From Lingula anatina (Eukaryota > Brachiopoda > Lingulata > Lingulida > Lingulidae): DNA of 64,000 bases. Position 1 is the stretch's first letter. Each line of letters starts with the position of its first letter. Position numbers and translations under genes: made by a program. The notes below the pieces were generated by a model that saw only the letters and a list, made by a program, of their open reading frames with translations, was not told the origin of the DNA and ran no database searches. The stretch is taken from positions 362,345 through 426,344 of the forward strand of contig NW_019775058.1 in assembly GCF_001039355.2 (NCBI RefSeq), read 5' to 3'. Below are positions 46,401 to 58,291 of the stretch, one piece after another.

Positions 46401-48541
46401 TGAAATACTGAAGTTTGTGACGGTCCAGTGACACTTTCGGAAATTCATATATAAAACTCACGGGAATAAAATAATCTATATGAAAATAAGAGCTTATGCT
46501 AACTTGGAACGGGATATATAACGCATCATCATGGGAGTGAGTGAGGACCCCCTCCCCCCCCCCCCACACACACACACACAATCACCCACGAATGTAAAAG
46601 TCTTGAACACAAGATGCACAGCACGCCCAAATATTAGTATTAAGCTTCCTCAAGGTAGTCACGCAGCAAAACTTCGTGTTCGTCAAAAAAATATAAGAAT
46701 ATATCATAGGAAATACAATACGAATTTAAATGCATTTCTTTCTAGCATTCAGTTTACATACTTTTTATGTAGCCTTACCAGTACATACCAGTAGCTTCAT
46801 TCGATAGTGACGGGGGCCATTCATATAGTAAAGGCCACTGCACGACGTTAAACGGTAATGGAAGTAACAGTTGCCATCCCAGTCCACTGCCTTACATGTG
46901 TTGGTTTCATTACAGGCCTTCAAACAGTGGGATAATGGTTTGTAATCCATATACGTGCCATAATAGAGACCTCTATTTACATACGCATACAACACGTATT
47001 CTGGCACTGAAATGAAATGATGTGCTTGCATTTTATTTATTGATTACGAGGTGTGCACTACACACTTTTTGAGTCAGATACATGTATCGACATGGAAAAA
47101 GTTCAATGCAGCCAAGCCGCATTCTTGTATTCACAATTTCAAAGCACCCTGGGTGTCGTGCAACCTGCCCACATGTTATACATATAATAAGTGAGCCGGT
47201 GTGAATATGTCTTCACTCTAAAACCCATGCCTCAACACCCAGCCCCAGCCTTAAAAGTAAAACTCTTATTACACCTGTGTACGGAATACGTTTTTAATGC
47301 TTTGTAAGGAACGGTTGTATTTTTATTCGAAAACAGAATTACCTTTTGTATTATAGCAAAGATAAAGTACATGTATGTCACATCGAAAATGGAAAATTAG
47401 AAAATATATATAGAAAATATGAGACTTTTATTCAAAAGTAATCTGCAGTACAAATGCATATAAAAATAAATTCTCACGTCCACATACTGGCGGTTCCTTA
47501 TCAAACACATTCTCTTCGTCAGTACACATAATGGTAAGAAAACCGTATATATGGATATATGGAGTAACACACGTGTAGGTAACACTTTGGTAACTGTTCA
47601 TACGGGCAGCTGCAGCTAGAGATCGACTTGAATGAAGAACGTCGGGCACGACACAACCTAAAATACAAAGGAACTAGTAAATTGATTTTCAATTTTGATT
47701 TTTTTCCACTTTCAGAGTTATGATATATGAAAAAGTAGACTGATTTTTCTTATTTTTTTTTCAAAATCAAGTCTTATATCAAAGGTTGAATAAACTTCAA
47801 AAAATCTTGTCTTTAAGCTTTCAACGTTAATTAAATTCTTTACTTTGGTCGAAGCTGAGTTTACAAAAAAAGTAATAGATATGGATAAGATAAGCGAACA
47901 ATCTAGCTTATTTTAGAGACATATATTTTGCGTATGCATTGACTCCTCCAAAATAATACTACTCGTACTCAAGTTTCACCAGTGTTCGGCGGGACATCGG
48001 TAGATAAGTAAAGTAACCAGTCACATATTTAACGTACTGAATTAGCTACAGTACATCAAATCTGGGAATAGCCATTTTGTAAATTTGGGTATTGCGACAA
48101 CTTCCTTGAAGGAACTCTAGATTAGGCCAGTTTCTACTGTAGTCAGACTCAACATAGTAAATCTACCATGCAAAATATGAACAATATTTCGAAACTTTGA
48201 AATAAGTAAATAAGTAAAGGCTTGCACTGTATGATCCAGGATTTTGGTAAGATGTAAAAGGGGGAGGGAACATGAATAAAAAATATCTTGCTTACATACA
48301 TAAATCAGTAGAGAAGGATGGTTTTATTGTAATATGCAGGGCACAGGTATGAAGAATGTGTTCCTCATTTGTCTCATGTCGCGCGTTTTATTTATTCAGT
48401 TATTCATTGGGAGATTAGGGGTTGGGTGTACATGTACATTCTGTGTGAAAACTTGTTCCACTTAACTGCGTCGCTTTCTTGCCATCCACGAAGTAAACAA
48501 AATATCAGAGATGATTTTAAAATGCTCGACGGCCCTTTCAT
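43455..48541 (-). pseudogene. Receptor 5: tail A family member with disabling changes
   Basis: Exons by homology: signal peptide 48541-48466; CCP1 47657-47478; PAN 47006-46779 (two extra residues before its last Cys); EGF 46165-46037; CCP2 45681-45493; CCP3-4-5 45328-44769; TM 44494-44362; tail A 43950-43455. Two lesions are visible. The CCP3-5 exon is 560 nt instead of 561: one base is missing at about 45080-45087 after EGPY, and the shifted frame meets TGA within a few codons. The signal-peptide donor reads CAG|TTAAGT instead of CAG|GTAAG; a donor one base earlier (CA|GTTAAGT) would shift frame. The tail itself is intact, with two complete modules and nine tyrosines (ELYQN twice, YMSL/YVSL, YVNV twice, YTVL/YTAL, LYQNEV), so decay looks recent, or the lesions are sequence errors. 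Confidence 0.75.
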
Positions 48542-50794
48542 TGTATCGTTGTCCTTGAAATAAATGTCAATAAAAAGTATTTTGATATGGAAAACAAAGA
48601 CCCATGCTTATAAAATATCACCATAGAGGGTGACTCATTATCATCTAACAAATGCTTCTGAAAAGAAGGTTAATTGATAATTGTGATAAGCAAAGCAACA
48701 TGCATTTTTAAACATTACAAAAAAGACGAAATCAGAAAATAATATATATGTACAGCTTTGTGTGATTATAAAATAAACAACAAACAAAAAAAACAATAAT
48801 AAATGGAAACATTAATAAATAAATGAGATACAAACAACAAAATGAAAAATCCACTGACTTCCTAACAAACACTGACAATGAAAGCTTGTCTACGAATCGC
48901 CTAAACCCCTCCCTATTTACTCGACACAGCCAATTAATTAACTTCCGCCTAAAAAGTAGGAAGCATACTCGTGGACAGCTTGAGAAAGCTGTAAAAAAAC
49001 TGTAGAGTAATTACACGTTAGAACCTATCAAAGTGACTGCGCTCCAGACTGCATACTGCTCTATGTGAAAAGGGGCCCAAGACATAACGTTCACTGTTAA
49101 AAGCCTTCATTTATAAACCTAGGTTGTTTCGCTCCACACCGCCCCTCAGTTTTTAGTAGTATATGTTATGTAGATTAGACGATCCGAGTATCAGTTGGAC
49201 CGAGGCTCAAATATGGCTGACCCTACATGAAGGGAAGACCGCCTATCACGCCTCATCAAGCGTCTGGTCGAATGGAGTCGAGATTGAATAACTGTACCCC
49301 TGCAGGGATAACGCGTGGGGAGGCGTGTGAGAGGCGGAGAGAACATTACATGATTAAGCGGTCTTCCTTCATGCAGGTCCTCCATATTTAAGCCGGGGAC
49401 CAGTTAGCACTCCGAACTTCGCATTCTGAACGGGGCCTAAGAAGACCAGTGAAGACCAAACGAATCGTTGTATCGCCCTTCTGCCACCACTGACTGTTAC
49501 AGAGGTTAGTGGTGTGAAGCTGAATTCTAATTATACACACATTGAAGGCCTTATAACGTCCTTAAAACTTGAGAGAAAATGCGGGTCAGCTTAAAACTAC
49601 TGTGAATATTCTGGTCACAGTAATTGTGATTAAATGCTTTTTTTCACTGCAAGTATCTTAATGAACATGTTACTGTACAAAGCGGTTGTACTTACCTGCC
49701 TGGCAGCTCCTACAATGTCAAAGACACAATTCAATCCTCATCTATTCTCTCAGAACATTTTGGCTTTTCTACTGCTTACATGCACCAATTATAGCACATA
49801 TGCATGTAACAGGTATTATACTAACCCTAATTTTCCTATAGCCAATTTTTTTTCCTGTTGAATGACCTTAAAAATATAAGGCTTGTAAAAATGTGGCGCG
49901 GCCTACCGGGTAGGTGCATACATGTATCTGCTGAGTTTTGAGAACAAGGAAGTGACCCATTTTATATTTTATACTATGTAGCTCCGTGTTTAGAACCGGC
50001 TCAATTACAAGTAGCTTTTGTAAATTAAAGTGTGTAAGCACTAAATCTTTCCACTTTTAATTCGATCAGGTATTGTTGCGTTACGCGTCCAGCTACACAA
50101 TGCTTTTTATATTAAATCGTACCTTGAAGACAGTTTTTATATATCGTATCACGTCAAACATCAAGTCGCAGTGTAGGATCATGTTCTAGTTGCAAACGTT
50201 TATACAGAAACTATTTACAGGGTTAATGTAAATCGAGATCACATTGAATTAAAAAGAAATCGGAGGTTAACTTCCTGATTTGGGTTATGCAAGGTACCTA
50301 GTTAATGTTGCCAGAACTCTCTCAAATCATCAACCATACAGGCTGTGGCTATGTTGTTTGGTGAGTGGTAGTTTCAAGGTAAGGAATGTTCATACAAGCA
50401 GGTTATTGGCAATCGGACAAAATGACTGGAAAAGATTTAATGAAATGCGTGTAAATATATCATAAAGTTATAAACATCAAAATAAGGATGGACTGAATAT
50501 GCTATGCTAGCAACACCTTGAATTACATAGCTCAGTGTTCCTCCTAACCGTTATATACCGCTGAAAACTCAACAGTATATTTTCCCAAAAATTGTCCCAG
50601 ATTTGATGTCAGGTGACCTCTGACCTCATTTGTGTACACGTTGTGCAATATAACAAAACATACTTCACTTATTCCTTAAGAACTAGCCTTCAGCTGCATA
50701 ATTTCAAAATCCACCTTTGATCTGATTACCAAGCTGTATACATCTATGTCATACTCGTGTCAACAAACCTCATTCTAGGGCAGTCGAAGGAACA
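48542..50794. other. Head-to-head intergenic region of receptors 5 and 6
   Basis: Counterpart of 21911-24141. It contains the minus-gene promoter block (TGACTCA 48631-48637), a palindromic element at about 49175-49440 ('aaatatggctgaccctacat' against 'gcaggtcctccatattt'), the empty site for the 22810 MITE (49617-49636), and the DR1 site 50614-50626. No extra gene is seen. Confidence 0.6.
50614..50626 (+). promoter_or_regulatory. DR1 nuclear-receptor site upstream of receptor 6
   Basis: TGACCTCTGACCT, identical to 23963-23975 and at nearly the same distance (181 bp) from the ATG. The surrounding sequence ('cctctgacctcatttgtgta') is also conserved. Confidence 0.5.
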
Positions 50795-53700
50795 ATGAAG
50801 ACATTGACACAACTGTGTGTATTTTTATGTATGTGCAGTTTGAACTTTGACCTACGTGGAACTGACGCAGGTAGTATGTTTCTTATATAGTGAAGTCCTA
50901 TAAAAGCTTGAGGACAGGTATAAATCTGAAGGACTCTTTAATTTCAAATAAAATTGTATACAAAGTTTCGAATGTTTTCTGTGTATGAAACCAAATATTT
51001 GCATATTCTGGAGTAAGGTAGGTGATCTAATTTTGATTTGGTATTTCAGATCTAGAAATGAAAAAGGCGTCCGTTTATGTAAAACGTATTTTGATTACTT
51101 GATTATTTGCCATTTCAGGTTGTGTCGTGCCAGACGTGCCTCATTCAAGTCGATCTCCAACTGCTGTCCGTGTTAACAGTCAAATCAACGTTACCTACAC
51201 GTGTGTCACACCTCCATATACCCATATATACGGTTCTCTGACAATTACGTGTACTGACAGAGAGAATGTGTTTGATAGGGAACCGCCGGTATGTGGATGT
51301 GAGTATTTTATTTACGTGGATTACTTTCTTCGTCAATTTTTTTAATTCGCTGTACTATTCCTTATATTTTTTATAAAAGCTAAATGTTCCTGTTTTAAAA
51401 TGAAATTATGGTTTGTAACACAACATTTGAGGCAAGACAGGTGTACTGAGGATTTGACTTATAAAACAACAGTGCGGTAAATTGGGGTGTCATCTAGAGA
51501 CCTTTTAGGGAATCCAGCAGTAGTCCCCAAACTGATACCCATAGGTATTAGCCTCAGAACCCGGCGGCATCATCTTGAGAATCCAGGGCATCCAAGTGAG
51601 ATGTATCAGCGGGATACCCAAGGGTTTCGGGTGGTCATCTTTGGTCCTTGTGCAAACTTGGTGTTGTCGCGTTGGTCACCCTATCGTTTTTGACGGACCT
51701 ATAGGCCTATGCCCCCGGACGGAGTGGAACCCACGTCCCCCCGATCCAAAAGCGGACACCACCACAAGGCCGTCCGGTTAGTTCCACGACATGATTGTAT
51801 ATTCCATACATTTTAAAAAGGCAATTTTGATGGATTCCCATATTAGCAGGGTCTCTCCAGCTGATAATTCTGGCCATCTAAAGCCCGTAGCTCCTTAGTA
51901 TTCTTGGTATATGACACCCCAATTTCCCTCAGTGTATGGATTGCATGGTGTGAGTGTTGCATGGGTTTGGGGCGAAAACCTTATTCGAAACGGTTGTACG
52001 GAATTTACACACACAATGCACCCTTGGATTATACTACGTGCTACGTAAAGTCCCCTTTACACTGGATGGCGTCCTTTCTGTGTTCCGCGTTCAAAAATGT
52101 GGTCAGGACGCTGAGGCGGTCGCCAAAACAATTAAATGCACCAGTGTAAAGGCGTCTGCGTCCCGTGTGCGTACTTTGAACGATCGAATCTTGATTGTAC
52201 CTGTAAAACTGAGAGCCACCTGGGCGTCCACTGAACGACTTGCATGGTTCCCCTGTACGTTCCCTGTGCCCCGTTGGAGAGGACACAGATATGACGCCGT
52301 CTAGTGTAAAGGGGGTTATAACAATCAATTTGCTTCGTTCAGCTATTGTGTTTAGCTGGTAACTTGATCAGAACTTAATGTATTTCTTTTCCTGTGTTTA
52401 TGTCGATGTGTGTCTCAAATAGTGTATGTGGTACACAGCTTGTAACACTATAGAAAATAATAATAACATAAGGCTACTACATGTACATATTTATGAGAAT
52501 ATTTTATTTTAGTGCCAGAGTACGTGTTGTATGCATATGAAAATATGAGCATCATTGGAGGCTCAAATACAACTCATAAGCCATTATCCAGCTGTTTACA
52601 GGCCTGTAACGATGACCCAGCATGTGACGCAGTTGACTGGGATGGAGACTGTTGGTTCCATAACTCTTCTACGTCGTGCAATGTTTTTTACCATAGGCTT
52701 GGTCTCCGTAATTATCAAATGAAACAATGTACAGGTAATTATAAGATGCAAATCGAAGCGATTGTTTGTGTTTTGGTTTTTTCACATACACTTATTACTT
52801 TGTGTCAATAATCTTGTCGACGGACATGCTATGGAGACGAATAAGTAAAGTTATTAAGACAATGTCCGGAACCCAAAGTGGTATCACTCTAGTGCTTAAA
52901 GCGTCTTGGCGGTGGTGTGTCACAGCGCCTACCAGGAATTAGCTACATAAAAAAAATAACCTTCAATATATGTACCAAAAGGTGTAACCTTCGATACAGT
53001 ATGTTTCTTACAGGTAATCCCGCCTACAACTGCCCCTGCTCTACTGGAGGGACGTGTGTAAGAACATACACCTCACTGATACAGATATCTTCAGAGGAGT
53101 GTGTGTGTAACCTGGGACGTACCGGTCACCATTATCTTGGTTGTAAGTGGACGTTTTCCAATGTTGTTAGTCACACTTTATAATCTAGACTGTGTTTCAA
53201 GCGTCTCTTGTACAAAGATATACGCATGTAGTTTAATATGCAACGGCTACAGAAATAGGTACCTAATATGGGCGGCGGTTCATACAAAAATTAAAAACAC
53301 GATTCGACGTCGTAGTTATCAGATCAGACGGCGATACGAGACATGTCTGAATTTCACGCATTAAAGACACGAAAACAGAAGAAACACCTTTACGCCATTG
53401 TTGTCATGGATTGATTTCGTTACAGAAATTCACTATATTTTTAGTTGTGGAATGTGCTGCCCCGACTATTTCCAACGCAGCACCCACTCTACCAACTGGG
53501 GGTCACAGGTTTGGAAGCAATGTTACCTATAATTGTAACAGTGGGTATCAACTCAGCGACGGTTCTGGTTCCAGTTTCACACTAACTTGCAGTCTCCGAG
53601 GATCGTTTGAAGGGGACAGAAGAGCATGCATGAGTAAGCCTGAAATCAAAAAGACATCAAATAGAAAATTGACAGCATAAATTTTAAATGAAGTCTACGT

Positions 53701-56700
53701 TTTGCTGTAGGTTGATCTCTAGTACAGTTGTTCTTCCGTTATAATTATGTGCACAATTGTCCTCAATACCACTGGTCTTCTAATAAACTCAATAGATAAC
53801 GGTAATACATGTTTTAAAAATTTGCTCTACTTCTAGGAACCTGTGAAGTTCTTCCTCTAGGTGATCACCAGAGACAAGTTTCACAGCGTTCCGTTACCTT
53901 TGAGGGACAAACTGTCACATATACATGCAATGCTGGCTTCCAGTTTAACGACACTTCAACAGTAAAGAACCTTACTTGCCAAACCGATGGCGCATTTGAC
54001 CAGAGTTTACCTAGCTGTGTTCCCGTATCGTGTGCTTTTCCTTCTGGTACATGTAAATTTAGTTTGGGTTTGGTAGTAGAAGGTCAATAAGCGTACCGAC
54101 AAAATGTGACGTTTTTTATCCCTTTGTATGTTTTCACTTTGCATTGAATAAAGGCAATGTAGTTGAGACCTTTATCTTAAAATGGGAAATTTCAGCATTT
54201 TTCTTAAATTGCCATGATATACAGGTATCTAGAGCCACTCAGAAAAATTTAATATGCGAATTTGTCTTCGTTCAAAATCCCTTTTTTTAATATCATTTTA
54301 ATATCACAAGCGGAATCTACCGGTTTATATCTCCATCACGAGAGTGACTCAAACCAGGTGTACCACGAAAATCTGACTCCCCTCATGAAATTGTGACTCC
54401 CCCCCAAAAAAAACTTAATAAATCTTATTTTATTTGAGTATATGACTTTTATATTGTGGTATGCATAATGGATAATACATTTTCCCTTTTTCTTAGTTTA
54501 CAGGTGAAAATTTTCATGAGAAAATAAGTAAATTAAAAACGTGTATTCTATCACCCAATGACTCCCCTATGAAAAAGCTTTTTATTTGATATTTACATGG
54601 TGATCATTTCAACATTTGCCCCTTTAGTATACTTTATGAGGAATATATTAGGAATATTTAAAACTTTGGTGGTAAAATATTGGGTGCAAAAAATGAAAAA
54701 AATAATCATGAAAAATCTTTATATTCATACCCATGGGATTTTGGACTCTCATGAAGAAAAGGCACTGTTTTATATTAAGTCACCAAACCATTGTTTCGCA
54801 TGGTTTGCATTGTAAAGAGTCATTGGGTGAAAAAAAAGTATTTTAATTTTCTTATTTTCCCAGGAAAATTTTCAAAAAGTGCCAATGTATCCTCCATTAT
54901 GCATACTTCAAGATGAAAGATATATTCAAATAAAAAAAAGATTTATAAAGGTTTGTGGGGGGGGGGGGTCAAAATTTCATGGGGGAGGTCAGATTTTCAA
55001 TTTGAAATTTTGACTGGGGGAGTCAGATTTTCATGGGAGTTAGATTTTCATGTTACACCGGTAATGGGTTAAAATTTTACATAAAATCTTGTGAATAAGT
55101 GAGTCATTAAGGAGTGTAATAAAATTTCTAGGAAAAATGAAAAGTTTTTGCTCATTTAAAAATCTTTTTCATACGAACATCATGAAACAAAAAATTGGGA
55201 AAAAATGGACGTAAAATGGCAGAAAATAATTTTTGAAAGTATTATGAAGCGAAATTTAAAATTGACTTGAATAATAAGGTAAAACACAAAATAAATAAAC
55301 GAAAAGTGTTGGCCACATACTTTGTATAAGAGAAAAATGTTTGTATAAATACAACAAAAGCCATAAAATGTCCTTAGTAATGAATAATTTATTTATTTTC
55401 AGTCATTCAAAAAGAAGAAGTCACACCAGAAGCATTGACAGGTAATGATATGAGAATGATGATAAATAATTAAAACAAGTTATTGGGGCGTTATGTGTTA
55501 AAAAAAAGAGCAAAGCCAGCTGCACTTACATGAATGGAACACAAAAATAAGTAACTAAGATAAGATATAACTTGCAGTCTTTTATTGGGCATATGATATG
55601 CACTGAAATCAAATAGAAGTGCCTATAAACCCAACTGTAATGTAAATCTAATCTCTGTAGTTTTTTTTAGGACAAGTACCCGTGGCTGTTGCCATCAGTG
55701 GCTGGATATCTACAACAGTGGTACTGATCTTAGTTGGGGTAGTTGGGGTAGTTGTCAAAAAAAGGTCAGTCGAACTGGGATCCCATACCTACACACATTG
55801 GACAATAGAAGTGTCACACCCTGAATCAGAGTAATCAAAGTTATAATGCCTGGTCTACTTATAAATCTTATTTTATTTGAGTATATGGCTTTTATATTGT
55901 GGTATGCATAATGGATAATACATTTTCCCTTTTTCTTAGTTTTCTTAGTTCTTAGTTTACATATGCCCATTCAGGTAAGTGCAGCTTGCTTTGCTCTTTT
56001 TTTTTTTGAACACATAACGCCCCAATAACTTGTTTTAATTTTTTTATCATCATTCTCATATCATTACCTGTCAATGCTTCTGGTGTGACTTATGCGTATA
56101 AAACCGCTGTACCATGGAATTGTATTGTTGGTCTTTTTGTGAAATTTGATGTTAATAAAATGATACCAGGAGCATATCATTCCACAGTCATTTATCTCCC
56201 CCAAAGTATTGGTTCAGTAGGGGTGACATTTCTATTGTCCAGTGTGTATAGTTCAATCTGACAGGATCGACCCATCTCCAAGTGGATTCTCGCTAAATTG
56301 AAATCAGCTTAAGTAGCTTAGATGTCTGACACGCCTACTAAAGCTGCTAAACTATAATTAATTAACACCTAGCAGCTTCGGGGTTTCAATTTTTTTTGAA
56401 AATATTGTTTGAAATATTAAAACAGGATATTGTATTAGACAAATAACAGCATAAAACCAAAGCTTATAATCAGAGTGCAAGGCATTTTTGTAATAACCAG
56501 ATTCTGTTTAATAAAAAAATATCTTAAATTTATTCTTAGTCAAAGATGATCTTATTTTAAATATACATGATGTTATGTTTTACAGCTCTTAAACTTTTTG
56601 GGTAATAATTAAGAATTTTTCTTGTTGAATTTCGTTTGAATTCAGAAGACGGAATCCCACTTCTCACCCGTTTGCTGACACAGATCACAGCGACACCTCT

Positions 56701-56910
56701 GGTTTGAAACAAAACAGTTTGAGTCCTCCAGACAGTGCAGATACGGATCACGAGTATATGTCACTGGAGGCCAACAATATGGCAACAGATAACAACGTGG
56801 CTGAATATGCTAACGTCAATGACAGCGCATATACTGCTCTTGATATGCCAGCAAACGAAAGTAATCAACGACAACCAACAGCCGCTGGCATATATCAAAA
56901 CGAGGTGTAA
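50795..56910 (+). CDS. Receptor 6: CCP-PAN-EGF-CCP(2)-TM, tail A (short form)
   Basis: Exons: signal peptide 50795-50870; CCP1 51119-51298; PAN 52513-52734; EGF 53014-53142; CCP2 53445-53633; CCP3 53837-54046 (donor GTACAT; an in-phase GTAAAT 6 nt later is an alternative); stalk 55403-55441; TM 55671-55764; tail A 56646-56910. It is the counterpart of receptor 3, sharing its signal peptide type, separate stalk exon and loss of CCP4-5. CCP2 has all four Cys. The EGF domain has Tyr at the sixth Cys (53133-53135). The tail has one module: HEYMSL, AEYANV, SAYTAL, and a terminal IYQNEV. Reading past the CCP3 donor gives a stop at about 54093, a possible secreted form. Two transposon insertions lie in its 3' introns. 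Confidence 0.85.
51470..51934. mobile_element. MITE in the CCP1-PAN intron of receptor 6
   Basis: Counterpart of 24827-25232: left AAATTGGGGTGTCAT and right ATGACACCCCAATTT are inverted. The tRNA-like stretch is at about 51717-51785. Confidence 0.6.
52052..52314. mobile_element. Second MITE in the CCP1-PAN intron of receptor 6
   Basis: Counterpart of 25378-25603. The ends CCCCTTTACACTGG and TAGTGTAAAGGGG are inverted with one mismatch. Confidence 0.65.
54357..55059. mobile_element. Long palindromic element in the CCP3-stalk intron of receptor 6
   Basis: About 700 bp. The left end is GGTGTACCACGAAAATCTGA and the right end, inverted, is GATTTTCATGTTACACC. The two arms stay alignable for about 300 bp (for example 'gcataatggataatacattt' against 'aatgtatcctccattatgc'). 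Receptor 3 has an uninterrupted site, 'aaaacccggtaatgg', at about 27712-27726. An open frame at 54597-54815 is incidental. Confidence 0.8.
55792..56246. mobile_element. TA-flanked Tc1/mariner-like MITE carrying fragments of its host gene
   Basis: Left CACACATTGGACAATAGAA and right TTCTATTGTCCAGTGTG are inverted, with TA on each side. Receptor 3 has one TA at the same point ('cccatacctagttc', about 28464-28477). TIR similarity continues inward (AGAAGTGTCACACCCTGAAT against RC AGAAATGTCACCCCTACTGA). The middle contains two foreign segments: 55861-55945 matches the left arm of the 54357 palindrome, and 55967-56089 is an inverted copy of 55420-55537. Confidence 0.8.
55967..56089 (-). repeat. Inverted copy of the stalk exon 3' half, donor and intron
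   Basis: Reverse complement of 55420-55537: GTCACACCAGAAGCATTGAC, the GTAATG donor, and 'caagttattggggcgttatg' through 'cacttacmtgaatgg'. It includes the 'agctgcacttac' stretch that receptor 3 lacks, so the source was receptor 6 itself. The two arms flank the TM exon (55671-55764). Confidence 0.85.
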
Positions 56911-58291
56911 CTTGTTTAATGATAAGAAACTAAATTGCGTCACATCATACTTAATTAACTGTGAAATTCACGGCATAACACAGAGCTTTCAGAGGGTCCC
57001 CGTGGCACAGGAACAAGTGTCATGTACCAGGGCGACCCGAAGAAGATAGGTCTGATCATGAGTTCACTTGTACAGGTTAGCCCCGCCCTAGAAAAACGTT
57101 AAAAATATTATTATATTATATTAATATATTTTGGCAAATGCGAACCCCATCATGCGTAAAAGGTACTTAAAACTTACGATTCACAGTCGATCTATTTGCG
57201 AAGGCATTTTCATTTGATGTTGTCACCGTTGGGTGCATTTTAACATATTCAAATACTTTGGGTTTAATCGAGCTGTGCGTTAATGTATGAGTTAAAATGT
57301 TTAAAATGTTTCAAATCCTTAAAAGCACATGCATGGAAATCCTACAACTGTTTGAGTGAGTAAAGGCGGTTACAAAAATGCGTTTCAGAGTCACACTTCA
57401 AATTGTATCTCATTAGTCTTAGACATGTCTTTGTCCACTAACTGTCGAATTGCACTCTTGCAACAAAGAAGTTTCAAGCGTTTTTTATTAATTTTTGTTT
57501 GACAACATTCCACTTAATTTTAATTTATTTGTGGAATGTTACATGTTAGTTACATACGTGTTTTGCTTTTAGCTTCCATTGCAATAATATATATATCGGA
57601 TTTGTTGTATAATACTGTGCATCAGTAACAAATATCACAATACTCATTTTCATCTGAGGTAAAGGTAGTAGTGAATTTAGCATAGAGACTAATGTTGTCA
57701 TTTATACCCGGTCTATAACATTTGTTTTTAGAAACAATCACTAAATGAGGAAAAATTTAAATATTTGACTATTAAGGAAAGCTATGATCATGCACAATCA
57801 CCATACAACATGTTTATGGGTGAAGAAAGTTTCAATAAAGTCATCACAGCTCAGTTTTTATGACTATCTATTAGTCTAAATCCCTTGACGTTGAACACCA
57901 CAAATGAAATTTTAGAGCTGATTTCTATTCAAAAGTACACAACTATATCTGAACAAAGAGTTTTTCAGGATATTGTCCATTTGTGATTTCGAAATTTTAG
58001 TCTCCACATACATCATCGTTGGTAAAAACGGATTTTCGCTGTATGCAAACTTTGGATACAGAACATAGGCTTACATAAGTTTACCAGAAAGTGCTTCTTA
58101 GCTGAACTTTACATTATGAAGAACATTTTGTATGTTGGAGCAAATCACCATAATAGGCATTTTTGTCCCAACATAACAGTAGCGCAAGCATTGAGATAAA
58201 CAGGTTTCCAAATATGAAACATAAAAGACCGCAACTGGTCCAAAATGAAATTACACCGAAAAATTAAAATGTCGTTTTCAACTGACTCATC
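56911..58291. other. Tail-to-tail intergenic region of receptors 6 and 7
   Basis: Close counterpart of 29156-30614, presumably the 3' UTRs of both genes. I see no additional gene or element. Confidence 0.6.

Noticed and set aside
54597-54815. 72-codon frame in the receptor 6 intron
   Set aside because: It lies within the loop and right arm of the palindromic element and has no domain-like sequence.
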